Assembly (NCBI RefSeq): GCF_017832975.1
Contig: NZ_JAFIBI010000001.1
Coordinates: 3,410,001 to 3,474,000 of the forward strand
Source of the DNA: Arthrobacter sp. PvP023
GTDB lineage: Bacteria > Actinomycetota > Actinomycetes > Actinomycetales > Micrococcaceae
Length of the DNA: 64,000 bases
Direction of reading: 5' to 3'
Positions 33,011 to 41,849 of this stretch are shown one piece after another. The notes under the pieces were generated by a model that searched no databases, was not told where the DNA came from, and saw nothing but the letters and a program-made list of their open reading frames with translations. How positions within the stretch are numbered: the first letter of the stretch is position 1; each line of letters begins with the position of its first letter. The translations under genes and the position numbers were made by a program.

Positions 33011-33805
33011 CTAGGCGAAGTTGTCCTGCCAGATGTCGAAGCCCAGCTTGAGGATCAGGGCGCCGACGACGGCGAGGAAAACGTTGCGGATGAAGGTGCT
33101 GCCCTGCTTCACCGCGGTCCGCGCCCCGAGGTAGCCGCCTGCCATGTTGGCGAGCCCCAGCACTAGGCCCACACCCCACAACAAGGAGCCGTGCGGCAGG
33201 AAGAAAATCAGGGCGCCGGCGTTGGTGGCCATGTTCACGATTTTTGCCTTGGCGCTGGCTTCCAGAAAGGCGTAACCCATCGCGGAAACCAGGGCGATGA
33301 TCAGGAAAGATCCTGTACCGGGCCCAATCAGGCCGTCGTAGAAACCGATGGCCGCCCCTATGAGGCAGGCCACCACGTAGTGAGTCCTGCCGTCGTGGCG
33401 GAGCGAGGTCAGGTCGCCGACATTGGGTTTGAACGCCGTGAACAGCGCGACGGCGACCAACGCCGCCACGATGATGGGCTTGAAAACACTCGCCGGCAGG
33501 GTGGCGGCCAGGACGGCACCGCCGAAGCTACCGGCCAGCGCGATGACGGCCATGGGGATGGCCGTACGCAGGTCGGGCCGGACGCGGCGGTAGTACGTCA
33601 CCGCGCTGGTGGTGGTCCCGAAGATCGAGCCCATCTTGTTAGTGGCAAGGGCCTGGACCGGGCTGATCCCCGGCACCAGCAGCAACGCCGGGAGCTGGAT
33701 GAGCCCGCCGCCGCCCACCACGGCATCAATCCATCCTGCAGCGAAGCCCGCCACGATGATCAGGATCAGCGTGGCGGGCTCCAGAGATTCGAATCCCGAG
33801 ATCAC
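33011..33805 (-). CDS. TSUP-family (TauE/SafE) anion exporter
   Basis: Polytopic membrane protein of 264 aa with about eight helices. The N-terminal repeat shows AGWIDAVVGGGGLIQLPALLLVPGISPVQALATNKMGSIFGT, the TauE/SafE signature, and the second repeat shows AAIGFYDGLIGPGTGSFLIIALVSAMGYAFLEASAKAKIVNMATN. Members export sulfite, sulfoacetate or other organic anions; the substrate here is unknown. It starts 17 bp after the proS stop and may share its transcript. Confidence 0.9.
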   Translation of the reverse strand: MISGFESLEPATLILIIVAGFAAGWIDAVVGGGGLIQLPALLLVPGISPVQALATNKMGSIFGTTTSAVTYYRRVRPDLRTAIPMAVIALAGSFGGAVLAATLPASVFKPIIVAALVAVALFTAFKPNVGDLTSLRHDGRTHYVVACLIGAAIGFYDGLIGPGTGSFLIIALVSAMGYAFLEASAKAKIVNMATNAGALIFFLPHGSLLWGVGLVLGLANMAGGYLGARTAVKQGSTFIRNVFLAVVGALILKLGFDIWQDNFA

Positions 33806-33822
33806 TCCGTCAGCCGTGAAGG

Positions 33823-35634
33823 TTACTTGCTGCGGACGGCGTTGATCACGTAGTCAACAGCCTTCTCAACGGCCACGTTCTCTGCTTCACCGCTGCGGCG
33901 GTCCTTGATCTCCACGACGCCGTCCACCAGCCCGCGGCCAACGGCCAGGATGGTGGGCACGCCAATGAGTTCCGCGTCGCCGAACTTGACGCCCGGGGAC
34001 ACCTTGGGACGGTCGTCGTAGATGACCTCGAGGCCGGCGGCCTCGAGGTCCAGTGACAACTGTTCGGCGGCGGCGAAGATTTCCTCGCCCCGGCCCACAG
34101 CCACAACGTGGACATCGGCAGGAGCCACTGCACGGGGCCAGACCAGGCCCTTGGCGTCGTGGTTGGACTCGGCCAGGGCGGCGACGGCACGGGTGACGCC
34201 GACACCGTAGGAACCCATGGTGACCACCACCTGCTTGCCGTTCTGGTCCAGGACCTTCAGTTCAAGGGCTTCGGCGTACTTGCGGCCGAGCTGGAAGATG
34301 TGGCCCATCTCAATGCCGCGTGCCGTTTCCAGCGGTCCGGAACCGTCCGGGGCTTCATCACCGGCGCGGACTTCCGTGCACTCGATCACGCCGTCCCAGC
34401 CGAAGTCGCGGCCGGCCACGAGGCCGAAGACGTGCTTGCCGGCCATGTTGGCTCCGGTCACCCAGGCGGTGCCGTTGACGACGCGGGGATCCACCAGGTA
34501 CAGCAGCTTGGCGGCACCCTCCAGGCCGAGGAGGGGCGTGCCGAGGGACATGCCCGGGCCGAGGTATCCACGGACGATCAGGGGGTTGCGGGCGAGGTCT
34601 TCCTCGCCGGCTGCTTCCACGGTGATCTCGCCGGCGACCGGCAGGTAAGCGCCGATGTTGGCCTCCACCCGCTTCAGGTCGACACCGCGGTCACCGGGGA
34701 CGCCGATGACAACGATCTGGCGCTCGCCAGTGGGCAGGGTGACGGCGAGGACGACGTTCTTGAGCGTGTCAGCGGCCGTCCATGCGCCGCCGTCGTGCTC
34801 GTCGCGAGGAACCAGCTGGTTTGCCGCGTCCACGAGCGTGTCAATGGTGGGAGTGTTCGGGGTGTCCCGGATCTCGGCTGCCGGCGCATTGCTGAAGTCG
34901 ATCTCAGCCGGGACCACAGTGGTGACGGCTTCAACGTTGGCCGCGTAGCCGCCGGCGGACCGCACGAAGGTGTCTTCGCCGATCTCGGTGGGGTGCAGGA
35001 ACTCCTCGCTCCGGGAGCCGCCCATGGCTCCCGCCGTGGCAGCCACCGGAATAACCTCAAGGCCGAGGCGCTCGAAGATCTTCAGGTAGGCGGCGCGGTG
35101 CGCGTTGTAGCTCGCGTCCAGGCCGGCGTCGTCGACGTCGAACGAGTAGGAGTCCTTCATGATGAACTCGCGGCCGCGCAGCAGGCCCGCGCGGGGCCGG
35201 GCTTCGTCGCGGTACTTGTTCTGGATCTGGTAGATGCTCAGCGGAAGGTCCTTGTACGAGGAGTACAGGTCCTTGACCAGCAGGGTGAACATTTCCTCGT
35301 GCGTGGGAGCCAGGAGGTAGTCCCCGCCCTTGCGGTCCTTGAGCCGGAAAATGCCCTCGCCGTACTCGGTCCAGCGGTTCGTGGCCTCGTAGGGCTCCTT
35401 GGGCAGGAGCGCCGGAAAGTGCACTTCCTGTGCGCCGATGGCGGCCATTTCCTCGCGAATGACCTTTTCCACCTTGCGCAGCACGCTCAGGCCCAGCGGC
35501 AACCAGGTGTAGATGCCCGGCGCTGCCCTGCGGATATACCCGGCACGGACCAGGAGCCGGTGGCTCGCCACTTCGGCGTCGGCGGGATCTTCGCGCAGGG
35601 TGCGCAGGAACAGCTTGGAAAGTCGAAGGACCAC
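33823..35634 (-). CDS. proS: Prolyl-tRNA synthetase (bacterial type with editing insert)
   Basis: Class II synthetase that charges tRNA-Pro. The 603-aa protein opens [35 protein letters not shown], with class II motif 2 in [25 protein letters not shown] and motif 3 near [16 protein letters not shown]. The ~180-residue INS editing domain lies between motifs 2 and 3 ([12 protein letters not shown] ... [13 protein letters not shown]). The anticodon-binding domain follows ([19 protein letters not shown]). The GTG start matches the family N-terminus; the frame is open for 52 codons upstream. A TAGATT -10-like box at 35702-35707 is about 65 bp upstream. Confidence 0.96.
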   Translation of the reverse strand: MVLRLSKLFLRTLREDPADAEVASHRLLVRAGYIRRAAPGIYTWLPLGLSVLRKVEKVIREEMAAIGAQEVHFPALLPKEPYEATNRWTEYGEGIFRLKDRKGGDYLLAPTHEEMFTLLVKDLYSSYKDLPLSIYQIQNKYRDEARPRAGLLRGREFIMKDSYSFDVDDAGLDASYNAHRAAYLKIFERLGLEVIPVAATAGAMGGSRSEEFLHPTEIGEDTFVRSAGGYAANVEAVTTVVPAEIDFSNAPAAEIRDTPNTPTIDTLVDAANQLVPRDEHDGGAWTAADTLKNVVLAVTLPTGERQIVVIGVPGDRGVDLKRVEANIGAYLPVAGEITVEAAGEEDLARNPLIVRGYLGPGMSLGTPLLGLEGAAKLLYLVDPRVVNGTAWVTGANMAGKHVFGLVAGRDFGWDGVIECTEVRAGDEAPDGSGPLETARGIEMGHIFQLGRKYAEALELKVLDQNGKQVVVTMGSYGVGVTRAVAALAESNHDAKGLVWPRAVAPADVHVVAVGRGEEIFAAAEQLSLDLEAAGLEVIYDDRPKVSPGVKFGDAELIGVPTILAVGRGLVDGVVEIKDRRSGEAENVAVEKAVDYVINAVRSK

Positions 35635-36070
35635 GGGTAGGAATCCGTTTCTTGGGAGGTGCCTGTTCTGATGACGGGCTTGGCAAATTCGTCTGGGTAC
35701 TAATCTACCGTGGCGCGGCGGGTGCCGGGTTCCCGGCGGCGGGCCTCCGGCGGCGGAGGCTGAAATCCGCGCCGGACGGAGAAGAGCCACGCCAGAACTA
35801 AAGGAAGCCCCTGGCCGTCACCGGCTGGTCATCCTGTTTTGGCGTGGCTCTTACGGCCCGTCGGACCGATAAGTCCGGAGGAAGCGCTAGGCGTGCCTGC
35901 TGGGAAGGTCAACGTCCAGTGCCATCTGCTGATTTCCCCTCTGAGACCGCACGCACCCCATCGGCGCGGCTAGGAAGAACCTATGTGATCCACGGCACCA
36001 TTACAAGAGTCGTCACGCAGTTTTCTGCAGTTGACTCCGCGTTACCGCGTGCGTCCCGGAGGGCGGCCGG
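35635..36070. other. 436-bp intergenic region upstream of proS
   Basis: No convincing gene. On the proS side it holds a possible -10 box (TAGATT, minus strand, 35702-35707). At 35782-35852 there is a long interrupted palindrome (separate entry). A plus-strand reading frame at 35844-36074 (76 codons) lacks a ribosome site and any recognisable pattern and is not called. Small inverted repeats near 36015-36060 may end the lipoprotein gene's transcript. Confidence 0.5.
35782..35852. repeat. 17-bp-stem interrupted palindrome
   Basis: AAGAGCCACGCCAGAAC (35782-35798) is complementary to GTTTTGGCGTGGCTCTT (35836-35852), with one G-T pair, around a 37-nt loop that holds a smaller GCCG/CGGC hairpin. 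It lies about 150 bp upstream of proS. Neither strand has a U-tract after the stem. It may be a structured RNA, a terminator for a short transcript, or a repeat element. Confidence 0.75.
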
Positions 36071-36820
36071 TTAGTCAATGAGGGCCGCCGCCTGGTCCAG
36101 CAGGGCTTCAGCTGACGTAAGGTCGGAAGAGGTAACACCCGACCCTGAAGCCTGCGCGGAGATCAGGACTCCACCTTTGACGGCAAAGGTCATCACAGTG
36201 CTCTGGGTGGCGCCCGTGGGCAGCGTGACGTCCGTCTGCATGGCGATGGCGCCCGGAGTGGCGGCGCCGCTGTCAAGCCTGGTGGTGGCTGCTGTCATGG
36301 ACATTCCGCCGATGTCCATGCTGATGTTGCGGCAGGCGTCTATTTCGCTGCCGCGCTGCGCAAGCGTCTGGTCCAGCTTTTCCTTTTCAACGCCGGAGAG
36401 GAGGGAAAGCGTCTGGGTCCGCTCTGCGGTTGAGGATGTGGATGCGCCAACCGCCAAGGTGGTGTTGCTGTCCGGCTTGAGTGCCGTGCCCGTTGCGATG
36501 GAGTTGCATTCGGCGGGCTCCACCTGGACTTCGGTCATCAGGGACATCATCTGATCGAGCGCCTGCGAGACTTTCTCCGCGGGCATCACGGACAGGGCTA
36601 CGCTCTCCGAGTCCTTCACCGCTCCGGTGATCGCCGCGAGCTCATCGGCCGTCAGCATTTTGAACTCGTCTTCCGTGGGAGTCGGGCTGGGCGTAGCCGT
36701 CGCGGCGGAAGTTTCCGAGGCCGCCCCGGCTTCCGCGGTATTAGCGGGTCCGCTGCAAGCGGACAGCCCCAGCACCAGCAAGGCGGATGCTCCTAAAAGG
36801 CGCACAACGGACGTATTCAT
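36071..36820 (-). CDS. Secreted lipoprotein, function unknown
   Basis: Protein of 249 aa with a lipoprotein signal peptide (NTSVVRLLGASALLVLGLSAC, lipobox LSAC), then a Thr/Ser/Ala/Pro-rich linker and a domain with two Cys (AECNS, DACRN). The domain has a PknH-sensor-like or LpqN-like flavour: alternating helix and strand with TADELAAITGAV at its start and VMTFAVKGGVLISAQASG near the end. The assignment is tentative. It should be anchored on the outer face of the membrane. It lies 41 bp downstream of the GNAT gene on the same strand. Confidence 0.72.
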   Translation of the reverse strand: MNTSVVRLLGASALLVLGLSACSGPANTAEAGAASETSAATATPSPTPTEDEFKMLTADELAAITGAVKDSESVALSVMPAEKVSQALDQMMSLMTEVQVEPAECNSIATGTALKPDSNTTLAVGASTSSTAERTQTLSLLSGVEKEKLDQTLAQRGSEIDACRNISMDIGGMSMTAATTRLDSGAATPGAIAMQTDVTLPTGATQSTVMTFAVKGGVLISAQASGSGVTSSDLTSAEALLDQAAALID

Positions 36821-36861
36821 TTATCCCCCAATAAGTTCGAATGCCGGCCGGTTGCGGCCAG

Positions 36862-37758
36862 CTAGAACAGAACTGTAGCGAACGTGCCCACCTGGTGGAA
36901 GCCCACACGTTCGTATGTTGCCCTCGCCCGGGCGTTGTAGTCATTGACGTACAGGCTGGTGACCGGCGCCAATTTCTGCGCCAGCACGACGACGGCGGCC
37001 ATGTAGCCGGCGCTAAGTCCCAGTCCGCGGGAGGAAGGGTTCATCCAGACGCCCTGGACCTGGGTCACGTCGGGAGTGACGGCGCCCAGTTCGGCCTTGA
37101 ACATGACCTGGCCGCCCTCGTCGAGGTGGACGAGGGAATGACCCTGCCGGATGAGGCCTTCCACGCGCCTGCTGTAGAACTCGCGGCCGCCCAGGAACGG
37201 CGAATAGCCGACTTCTTCTTCGAACATGGCGGCGCAGGCGGGAAGGATCCTGTCGAAGTCGGCGAGCTGGCCGATGCCCAGGCCCGTGTTGGCCTGTACC
37301 GCCGGCGGCCCGGAGATGGTCATCAGGGGCTGGTCCGCCCGGACCTCATGCGCCTGCTGCCCGAGTTGCTCCAGCTGCTCGTACATGGCCAGGACGGTGT
37401 CCGCGGGGCCGAAGATGGAGGCGAAGCGGCGGCCGGAGCGTTGCGCCTGCTCGGCGACAAGCCCGGCGAGTTCCGGGTCCAGTTGGACGGGAACAAGGTT
37501 TGCCCCGGCCCAGCACGCTCCCACCAGGGCGTCGCCGTCGAACACGCCAAAAATGCTGGCCCCGCCCACGGTGGGCGCGGCCGTCCCTGTCGCGGCCAGG
37601 TGCGACAGGATGAACACATTGGCCACAACGTCTGCCCGGGCCAGTTCCCGCAGTTCGGCGGTGTCCGGCCCGGACAGGACCCGGATTGATATGCCGGGCC
37701 CGGCAGTCTCCTTACGAGACGCTAACCACGGGGCTACCCTTGACAGCATCTTCGCCAT
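36862..37758 (-). CDS. DUF4081-containing GNAT acetyltransferase
   Basis: Protein of about 298 aa with an N-terminal DUF4081 region ([32 protein letters not shown]) and a C-terminal GNAT fold ([40 protein letters not shown], then [23 protein letters not shown]). The acetyl-CoA loop is S-R-G-L-G-L-S. It overlaps the 3' end of ispG by 47 bp. That order (dxr, rip1/rseP, ispG, GNAT) is also found in mycobacteria, so the link is old. Starts at 37758 (GGGGGAGG upstream) or 37749 are both possible. The substrate is unknown. Confidence 0.82.
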   Translation of the reverse strand: MAKMLSRVAPWLASRKETAGPGISIRVLSGPDTAELRELARADVVANVFILSHLAATGTAAPTVGGASIFGVFDGDALVGACWAGANLVPVQLDPELAGLVAEQAQRSGRRFASIFGPADTVLAMYEQLEQLGQQAHEVRADQPLMTISGPPAVQANTGLGIGQLADFDRILPACAAMFEEEVGYSPFLGGREFYSRRVEGLIRQGHSLVHLDEGGQVMFKAELGAVTPDVTQVQGVWMNPSSRGLGLSAGYMAAVVVLAQKLAPVTSLYVNDYNARARATYERVGFHQVGTFATVLF

Positions 37759-38878
37759 CGGCCTCCCCCATCTCTTCAGCGATTCGCATGGCCTCTTCGA
37801 TCAGTGTCTCAACAATTTCGCTCTCGGGGACAGTCTTGATGACCTCTCCCTTCACAAAGATTTGTCCCTTGCCGTTGCCGGAGGCCACGCCCAGGTCGGC
37901 TTCGCGCGCCTCGCCGGGTCCGTTAACGACGCAGCCCATGACGGCCACGCGCAACGGGATCTCCATGCCTTCCAGGCCGGCCGTGACCTGTTCGGCCAGC
38001 GTGTAGACGTCCACCTGTGCCCGGCCGCAGGACGGGCAGGAGACGATTTCGAGCTTACGGGGACGCAGGTTGAGGGACTGCAGGATCTGGTTGCCGACCT
38101 TGATTTCCTCGACGGGCGGGGCCGAGAGGGAAACGCGGATGGTGTCGCCGATGCCCCTGGACAGGAGCGCGCCGAAGGCAGTGGCGGATTTGATGGTGCC
38201 CTGGAAGGCCGGTCCGGCCTCGGTAACGCCGAGGTGGAGGGGCCAGTCGCCCTTTTCAGCCAGCATCTCATACGCGGCGACCATGATCACGGGGTCGTTG
38301 TGCTTGACGGAGATCTTGAAGTCGTGGAAGCCGTGCTCCTCGAACAGCGATGCTTCCCAGACAGCTGACTCCACCAGGGCCTCCGGAGTTGCCTTGCCGT
38401 ACTTCTTCAGGATGCCTGGCTCCAGGGATCCCGCATTGACGCCGATCCGGATGGAGGTGCCGTGGTCCTTGGCGGCGCGGGCGATCTCCTTGACCTGGTC
38501 ATCGAACTTACGGATGTTGCCGGGGTTGACGCGCACCGCAGCACAGCCCGCCTCGATGGCGGCGAAAACGTACTTGGGCTGGAAATGTATGTCCGCGATG
38601 ACGGGGATCTGGGACTTCCGCGCGATGATCGGCAGGGCCTCAGCATCATCCGCGGACGGGCAGGCCACGCGCACGATGTCGCAGCCTGAGGCCGTCAGCT
38701 CAGCTATCTGCTGCAGCGTGGCGTTGATGTCCGTGGTGGGCGTGGTGGTCATCGACTGCACGCTGATGGGCGAATCCGAGCCCACCCCAACCGAGCCCAC
38801 CTTGATCTGGCGGGTCTTCCTGCGCGGGGCAAGGACGGGGGGCGGTGCTGACGGCATTCCCAGGCTGACCGAGGTCAC
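37712..38878 (-). CDS. ispG: 4-hydroxy-3-methylbut-2-en-1-yl diphosphate synthase
   Basis: 4Fe-4S enzyme of the MEP isoprenoid pathway converting MEcPP to HMBPP. The 388-aa protein has a TIM-barrel domain ([56 protein letters not shown]) and a C-terminal cluster domain with [11 protein letters not shown] and [11 protein letters not shown], which supply the three Cys ligands and the conserved Asn-Gly-Pro-Gly-Glu. The GTG start has GAGGAG 6 bp upstream. dxr and rseP lie upstream on the same strand, but four accessory genes intervene. Confidence 0.97.
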   Translation of the reverse strand: MTSVSLGMPSAPPPVLAPRRKTRQIKVGSVGVGSDSPISVQSMTTTPTTDINATLQQIAELTASGCDIVRVACPSADDAEALPIIARKSQIPVIADIHFQPKYVFAAIEAGCAAVRVNPGNIRKFDDQVKEIARAAKDHGTSIRIGVNAGSLEPGILKKYGKATPEALVESAVWEASLFEEHGFHDFKISVKHNDPVIMVAAYEMLAEKGDWPLHLGVTEAGPAFQGTIKSATAFGALLSRGIGDTIRVSLSAPPVEEIKVGNQILQSLNLRPRKLEIVSCPSCGRAQVDVYTLAEQVTAGLEGMEIPLRVAVMGCVVNGPGEAREADLGVASGNGKGQIFVKGEVIKTVPESEIVETLIEEAMRIAEEMGEADGEDAVKGSPVVSVS

Positions 38879-38925
38879 GTGGACTCCTCTTTAGATCGAA
38901 ATTCGATGGTGTGTGGTGCCGGCGG

Positions 38926-39219
38926 CTAGGCGGCGTGCTCGGCCAGGAGGCCGGTCACCGGGTTCCATTCGGTGGTGCGAGTGCCCGCGATGACCTGGGC
39001 CGCAGCGAAAGGATCCTGCTTGAGGATCCCGTTCAGCGCGTTTTCGTCGGCGGCCTTGAAGATCAGCAGGGCACCGGCTCCATCGCCGTAAGGCCCGCTG
39101 GCCAGGAGTGCGCCTTCACCGGCAAGGGCGGCGGTCCATTCCCGGTGTGCCGGACGGGCGGCGTTCCGTGCTTCGGTGGACTCGGCGGCGTATACGTACT
39201 CAACAGCAAAAACAGTCAT
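38926..39219 (-). CDS. YCII-domain protein
   Basis: A 97-aa protein of the YciI family, ferredoxin-like dimeric barrels related to muconolactone isomerases. It shows VFAVEYVYAAESTEARNAARPAHREWTAALAGEGALLASGPYGDG with the conserved His and Asp-containing turn, then DENALNGILKQDPFAAAQVI. Its catalytic role is unknown; family members often accompany oxidoreductases or sigma factors, but none is adjacent here. It is 47 bp upstream of ispG on the same strand. Confidence 0.86.
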   Translation of the reverse strand: MTVFAVEYVYAAESTEARNAARPAHREWTAALAGEGALLASGPYGDGAGALLIFKAADENALNGILKQDPFAAAQVIAGTRTTEWNPVTGLLAEHAA

Positions 39220-39261
39220 ACGGATACCCTATCGCCCTGCCCGCCGGAGTATGTATCCGGT

Positions 39262-39723
39262 TCAGCCGAGGAAGAGGATCCTGGCGAGGGCGGCGACCCC
39301 GGCGGCCCACAGCATGGAGGCCAGCGTGCCGATGATGAACCTCTCTGCGGCGACGGGAGTCTCTTTCAGCTCGGCGAAGCGTCCCAGGCCCTTGATGGCC
39401 ACCACATAGGCGATGGCCACGGGCTGCCCCGTCAGGATGGCCAGGCAAACCGCCAGCCTTTCCAGGACGCCGATAATGGCGCCGCCGCGGAGTATCCGCG
39501 TGGTGGGTGCCGGCTGGGCGGAAGCCTTGTCTGCCGTGACATTGTCCACCGTGACATCAGCGGCGGGGTCGTCAGCGGATTCGCTGGCGGCCCGGTCTAC
39601 GGCGGCCCTGGCCGCGTCCGCTTTGTCGTCGATGGTCCGTGCCAGCCGGAACACCAGTGCCGTGACGGGCCAGCCGGCGAAACCTGCGGTGAGCAGGGCG
39701 AGCGTAATCCAGAGAGCGTTCAC
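39262..39723 (-). CDS. Membrane protein paired with the SatD-like protein
   Basis: Protein of 153 aa. An N-terminal helix (LWITLALLTAGFAGWPVTALVF) is followed by an acidic Ala/Asp-rich loop (about residues 32-70), then three hydrophobic segments (GGAIIGVLERLAVCLAILTG, PVAIAYVVAIKGLGRF, FIIGTLASMLWAAGVAALARILFL). GVLERL ... AIKGLGRFAEL resembles the paired membrane proteins found beside SatD-like genes. Its ATG overlaps the stop of the SatD-like gene by 4 bp, which implies a joint product. Function unknown. Confidence 0.7.
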   Translation of the reverse strand: MNALWITLALLTAGFAGWPVTALVFRLARTIDDKADAARAAVDRAASESADDPAADVTVDNVTADKASAQPAPTTRILRGGAIIGVLERLAVCLAILTGQPVAIAYVVAIKGLGRFAELKETPVAAERFIIGTLASMLWAAGVAALARILFLG

Positions 39724-40394
39724 CTGTGTCCTTCCAGCACTGCGTCATGGGCCAGAGCCAGGAGCATTTCAGCGGCAGGCCTCGCCGCCCATTCTTCCTG
39801 CCAGCCGGACCTCAGGACGGCACGGCTCACCGATTGCTCGGTGATTCCGAGTTGTGCGGCAGCGAGCTTCTGGCTGCCGTGCCTGGTTGACCCGTCCTGC
39901 TGCAGCCCGCGGAGGGCGTCAACCACTTTCCATTGGGCCTCAGTGCGGTCCTGCACCAGCCGGCCAATGAGACGCAGGACAGCCTCGGCGTTCGCGCAGG
40001 CCCTGATGCCGGGCCCGCTCTCCGGCGTGGCCGCTCCGCCGCGGCGGAGTCCGCCGGAAACCACGGACAACGGGACATGGGCGGCAGCGGACTTGGCTTT
40101 CTCAACCGCCAGCCGGGCGGCGACGAATGCCGCCCCGGATCCTTCCCGCGGGCTGGCCGGCAACGGAAGATCGACGGCGCCCACTCCGATTCCGACGTAC
40201 CACTGGCCGCTGCGCAGGCAGTGAAGGGCGATGTCCACGACTTCCGCCGTTTTTTCCACAACGCCCTGGACTTCGTCCCCGACGGAGCGTTCGAACCTGC
40301 CTGCGGTGGTTATCGCCTGCAGCTCGGCAAGAAGGCCGGGCACTCGGTCCCGGTCCCCCGTGCTGCCCCGCTGGTCGATCGTGAGCACGTACAT
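39720..40394 (-). CDS. SatD-like protein with C-terminal HTH
   Basis: Protein of 224 aa. The first half resembles the SatD family: LTIDQRGSTGDRDRVPGLLAELQAI, then RFERSVGDEVQGVVEKTAEVVDIALHCLRSGQWYVGIGVG, with the conserved GDE.QG motif at residues 39-44 (nucleotide-cyclase-like strand pattern). The C-terminus has a helix-turn-helix (SQKLAAAQLGITEQSVSRAVLRSGW). SatD proteins are poorly characterised; an acid-tolerance link was proposed in streptococci. The partner membrane protein overlaps its stop codon. The upstream ~100 bp is strikingly AT-rich with two inverted repeats, which could be its operator. Confidence 0.66.
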   Translation of the reverse strand: MYVLTIDQRGSTGDRDRVPGLLAELQAITTAGRFERSVGDEVQGVVEKTAEVVDIALHCLRSGQWYVGIGVGAVDLPLPASPREGSGAAFVAARLAVEKAKSAAAHVPLSVVSGGLRRGGAATPESGPGIRACANAEAVLRLIGRLVQDRTEAQWKVVDALRGLQQDGSTRHGSQKLAAAQLGITEQSVSRAVLRSGWQEEWAARPAAEMLLALAHDAVLEGHR

Positions 40395-40412
40395 ACGGCA
40401 ACCATAACCGAC

Positions 40413-40432
40413 TGATTACTCAATATCAATCA
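40413..40432. promoter_or_regulatory. Inverted repeat TGATT-N10-AATCA upstream of the SatD-like gene
   Basis: A 20-bp imperfect palindrome with 5-bp arms, 19 bp before the SatD-like start codon within a strongly AT-rich stretch. It is a plausible operator or promoter-overlapping site. Evidence is symmetry, composition and position only. Confidence 0.4.
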
Positions 40433-40457
40433 CTTTCGGCTGATTTATGAAACTTAG

Positions 40458-40477
40458 CTAAAAAGAGGTTATTTTAG
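40458..40477. promoter_or_regulatory. Inverted repeat CTAAAA-N8-TTTTAG upstream of the SatD-like gene
   Basis: A palindrome with perfect 6-bp arms in the same AT-rich region, 64-83 bp upstream of the SatD-like start and just past the rseP stop. It may be a regulator site, or part of an AT-rich upstream promoter element. The A/T content here is far from the genome norm. Confidence 0.4.
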
Positions 40478-40499
40478 GATAAAAGCCGCCATGAGTTGA

Positions 40500-41831
40500 T
40501 TACCCGAAAAGATTAACGGGCTTGACGATATCCGCGTAGATCAGCAGCGCACTCATGCCCATAAGCAGCGCGGCGACCACGTACGTCACGGGCAGGAGCT
40601 TGGCGATGTCGAACGCACCTGGGTCAGGCCGGCCGAACAGCTTCGCCACCCGCCGTCGGGCTCCCTCATACAGCGCCCCGGCCACGTGGCCGCCGTCCAG
40701 CGGCAGCAGCGGGACCAGGTTGAACACCGCGAGCGCGAAGTTCAGTCCGGCCAGCAGTCCCACCAGCGCGGCGAGCCTGGACTGCAAGGGAACCTCCTCC
40801 ATGGCGGCGACTTCACCCGCGACCCGGCCCACGCCCACGACGCTGATGGGCCCGTTAGGATCGCGCGGCTCTTCGCTGAAGGCCGCCTTCGCAACGCCCA
40901 CCACGCGTGCCGGGAGATTCAGGACGACGCCGGCAACCTGCCGGATGTTTTCCCCCGCCATGGGCAGGACGGACGACGCCGGCTGGGCAACCAGCGCTGT
41001 TTGGGCACCGATCCCCAGGAACCCGACTTCCTGGTACTGGAGGGTTCCGTTCGAATCAGTAGCCTGCCGGCCGTCGGCGCCGACGACCGGCCGGGCCGAC
41101 AGCACCGGAGTCACCGTGGTGGTGACAGGCGAGCCGTCACGTTCCACGGTGATGCTGACTTCCCGGCCTGCGGACGCACGGATCCAGCCGGTGAGTTCAT
41201 CCCAGCTGGTTACGGCCTTGCCGTCGAAGGAGGTAATGGTGTCGTTCGGTTTGAGTTGCGCCTCAGCTGCGGGCGTGAGCTTGCAGTCGGCGGAGTCCGG
41301 ATCCACGGTCTCCCCGGCCTTGACCTGGCACTTGGACACGTCCGCGATGGTGGTGGTCGGGGTGCTGATCCCGAAGCCCATCAGCAGCACGGCCGTCAGC
41401 GCCACGCCGATCAGCAGGTTCATGGCGGGGCCGCCAAGCATCACGATGACTTTCTTCCACACCGGAAGCCGGTAGAAGACCCGCTTCTCGTCGCCGGGGC
41501 CAACTTCCTCGTGGGCCATGGAACGCGCCTCGGTGGCGAGGGTCTGGAACATGCCGGTGCTGGAGGGACGCACCGTGCCGTCACCCTTGTTCGGCGGGTA
41601 CATCCCGATCATGGACACGTAGCCGCCCAGCGGGATGGCCTTGACGCCGTACTCGGTCTCCCCCCTGCGTTTTGACCACAGGGTGGGGCCGAAGCCGATC
41701 ATGTACTTGGTGACCCGCACTTTGAACAGCTTGGCGGGAACGAGGTGGCCCACCTCGTGCAGCGCGATGGAGACTGCGATGCCGATCGCCACAAAGACGA
41801 CACCGAGAATGAAGAGAATGACGGGACTCAT
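40500..41831 (-). CDS. rseP: Site-2 intramembrane metalloprotease RseP/Rip1 (M50)
   Basis: Zinc protease that cleaves membrane-embedded anti-sigma factors and other substrates. The 443-aa protein has HEVGH (His25, Glu26, His29) inside the first membrane helix and the third ligand in [18 protein letters not shown] near residue 375. Between them are extra membrane helices and a PDZ domain (LTPAAEAQLKPNDTITSFDGKAVTSWDELTGWIRAS). It is located next to dxr as in mycobacteria (rip1), which supports orthology. Its targets are not in the window. Confidence 0.94.
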   Translation of the reverse strand: MSPVILFILGVVFVAIGIAVSIALHEVGHLVPAKLFKVRVTKYMIGFGPTLWSKRRGETEYGVKAIPLGGYVSMIGMYPPNKGDGTVRPSSTGMFQTLATEARSMAHEEVGPGDEKRVFYRLPVWKKVIVMLGGPAMNLLIGVALTAVLLMGFGISTPTTTIADVSKCQVKAGETVDPDSADCKLTPAAEAQLKPNDTITSFDGKAVTSWDELTGWIRASAGREVSITVERDGSPVTTTVTPVLSARPVVGADGRQATDSNGTLQYQEVGFLGIGAQTALVAQPASSVLPMAGENIRQVAGVVLNLPARVVGVAKAAFSEEPRDPNGPISVVGVGRVAGEVAAMEEVPLQSRLAALVGLLAGLNFALAVFNLVPLLPLDGGHVAGALYEGARRRVAKLFGRPDPGAFDIAKLLPVTYVVAALLMGMSALLIYADIVKPVNLFG

Positions 41832-41849
41832 GCGTAGATCTGCTGCTTC

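Noticed and set aside
35635..36070. T-box riboswitch in front of proS
   Set aside because: No T-box consensus or antiterminator pair was recognised.
35844..36074. 76-codon plus-strand frame in the proS upstream gap
   Set aside because: No ribosome site, no domain pattern, and it begins inside the arm of the palindrome.
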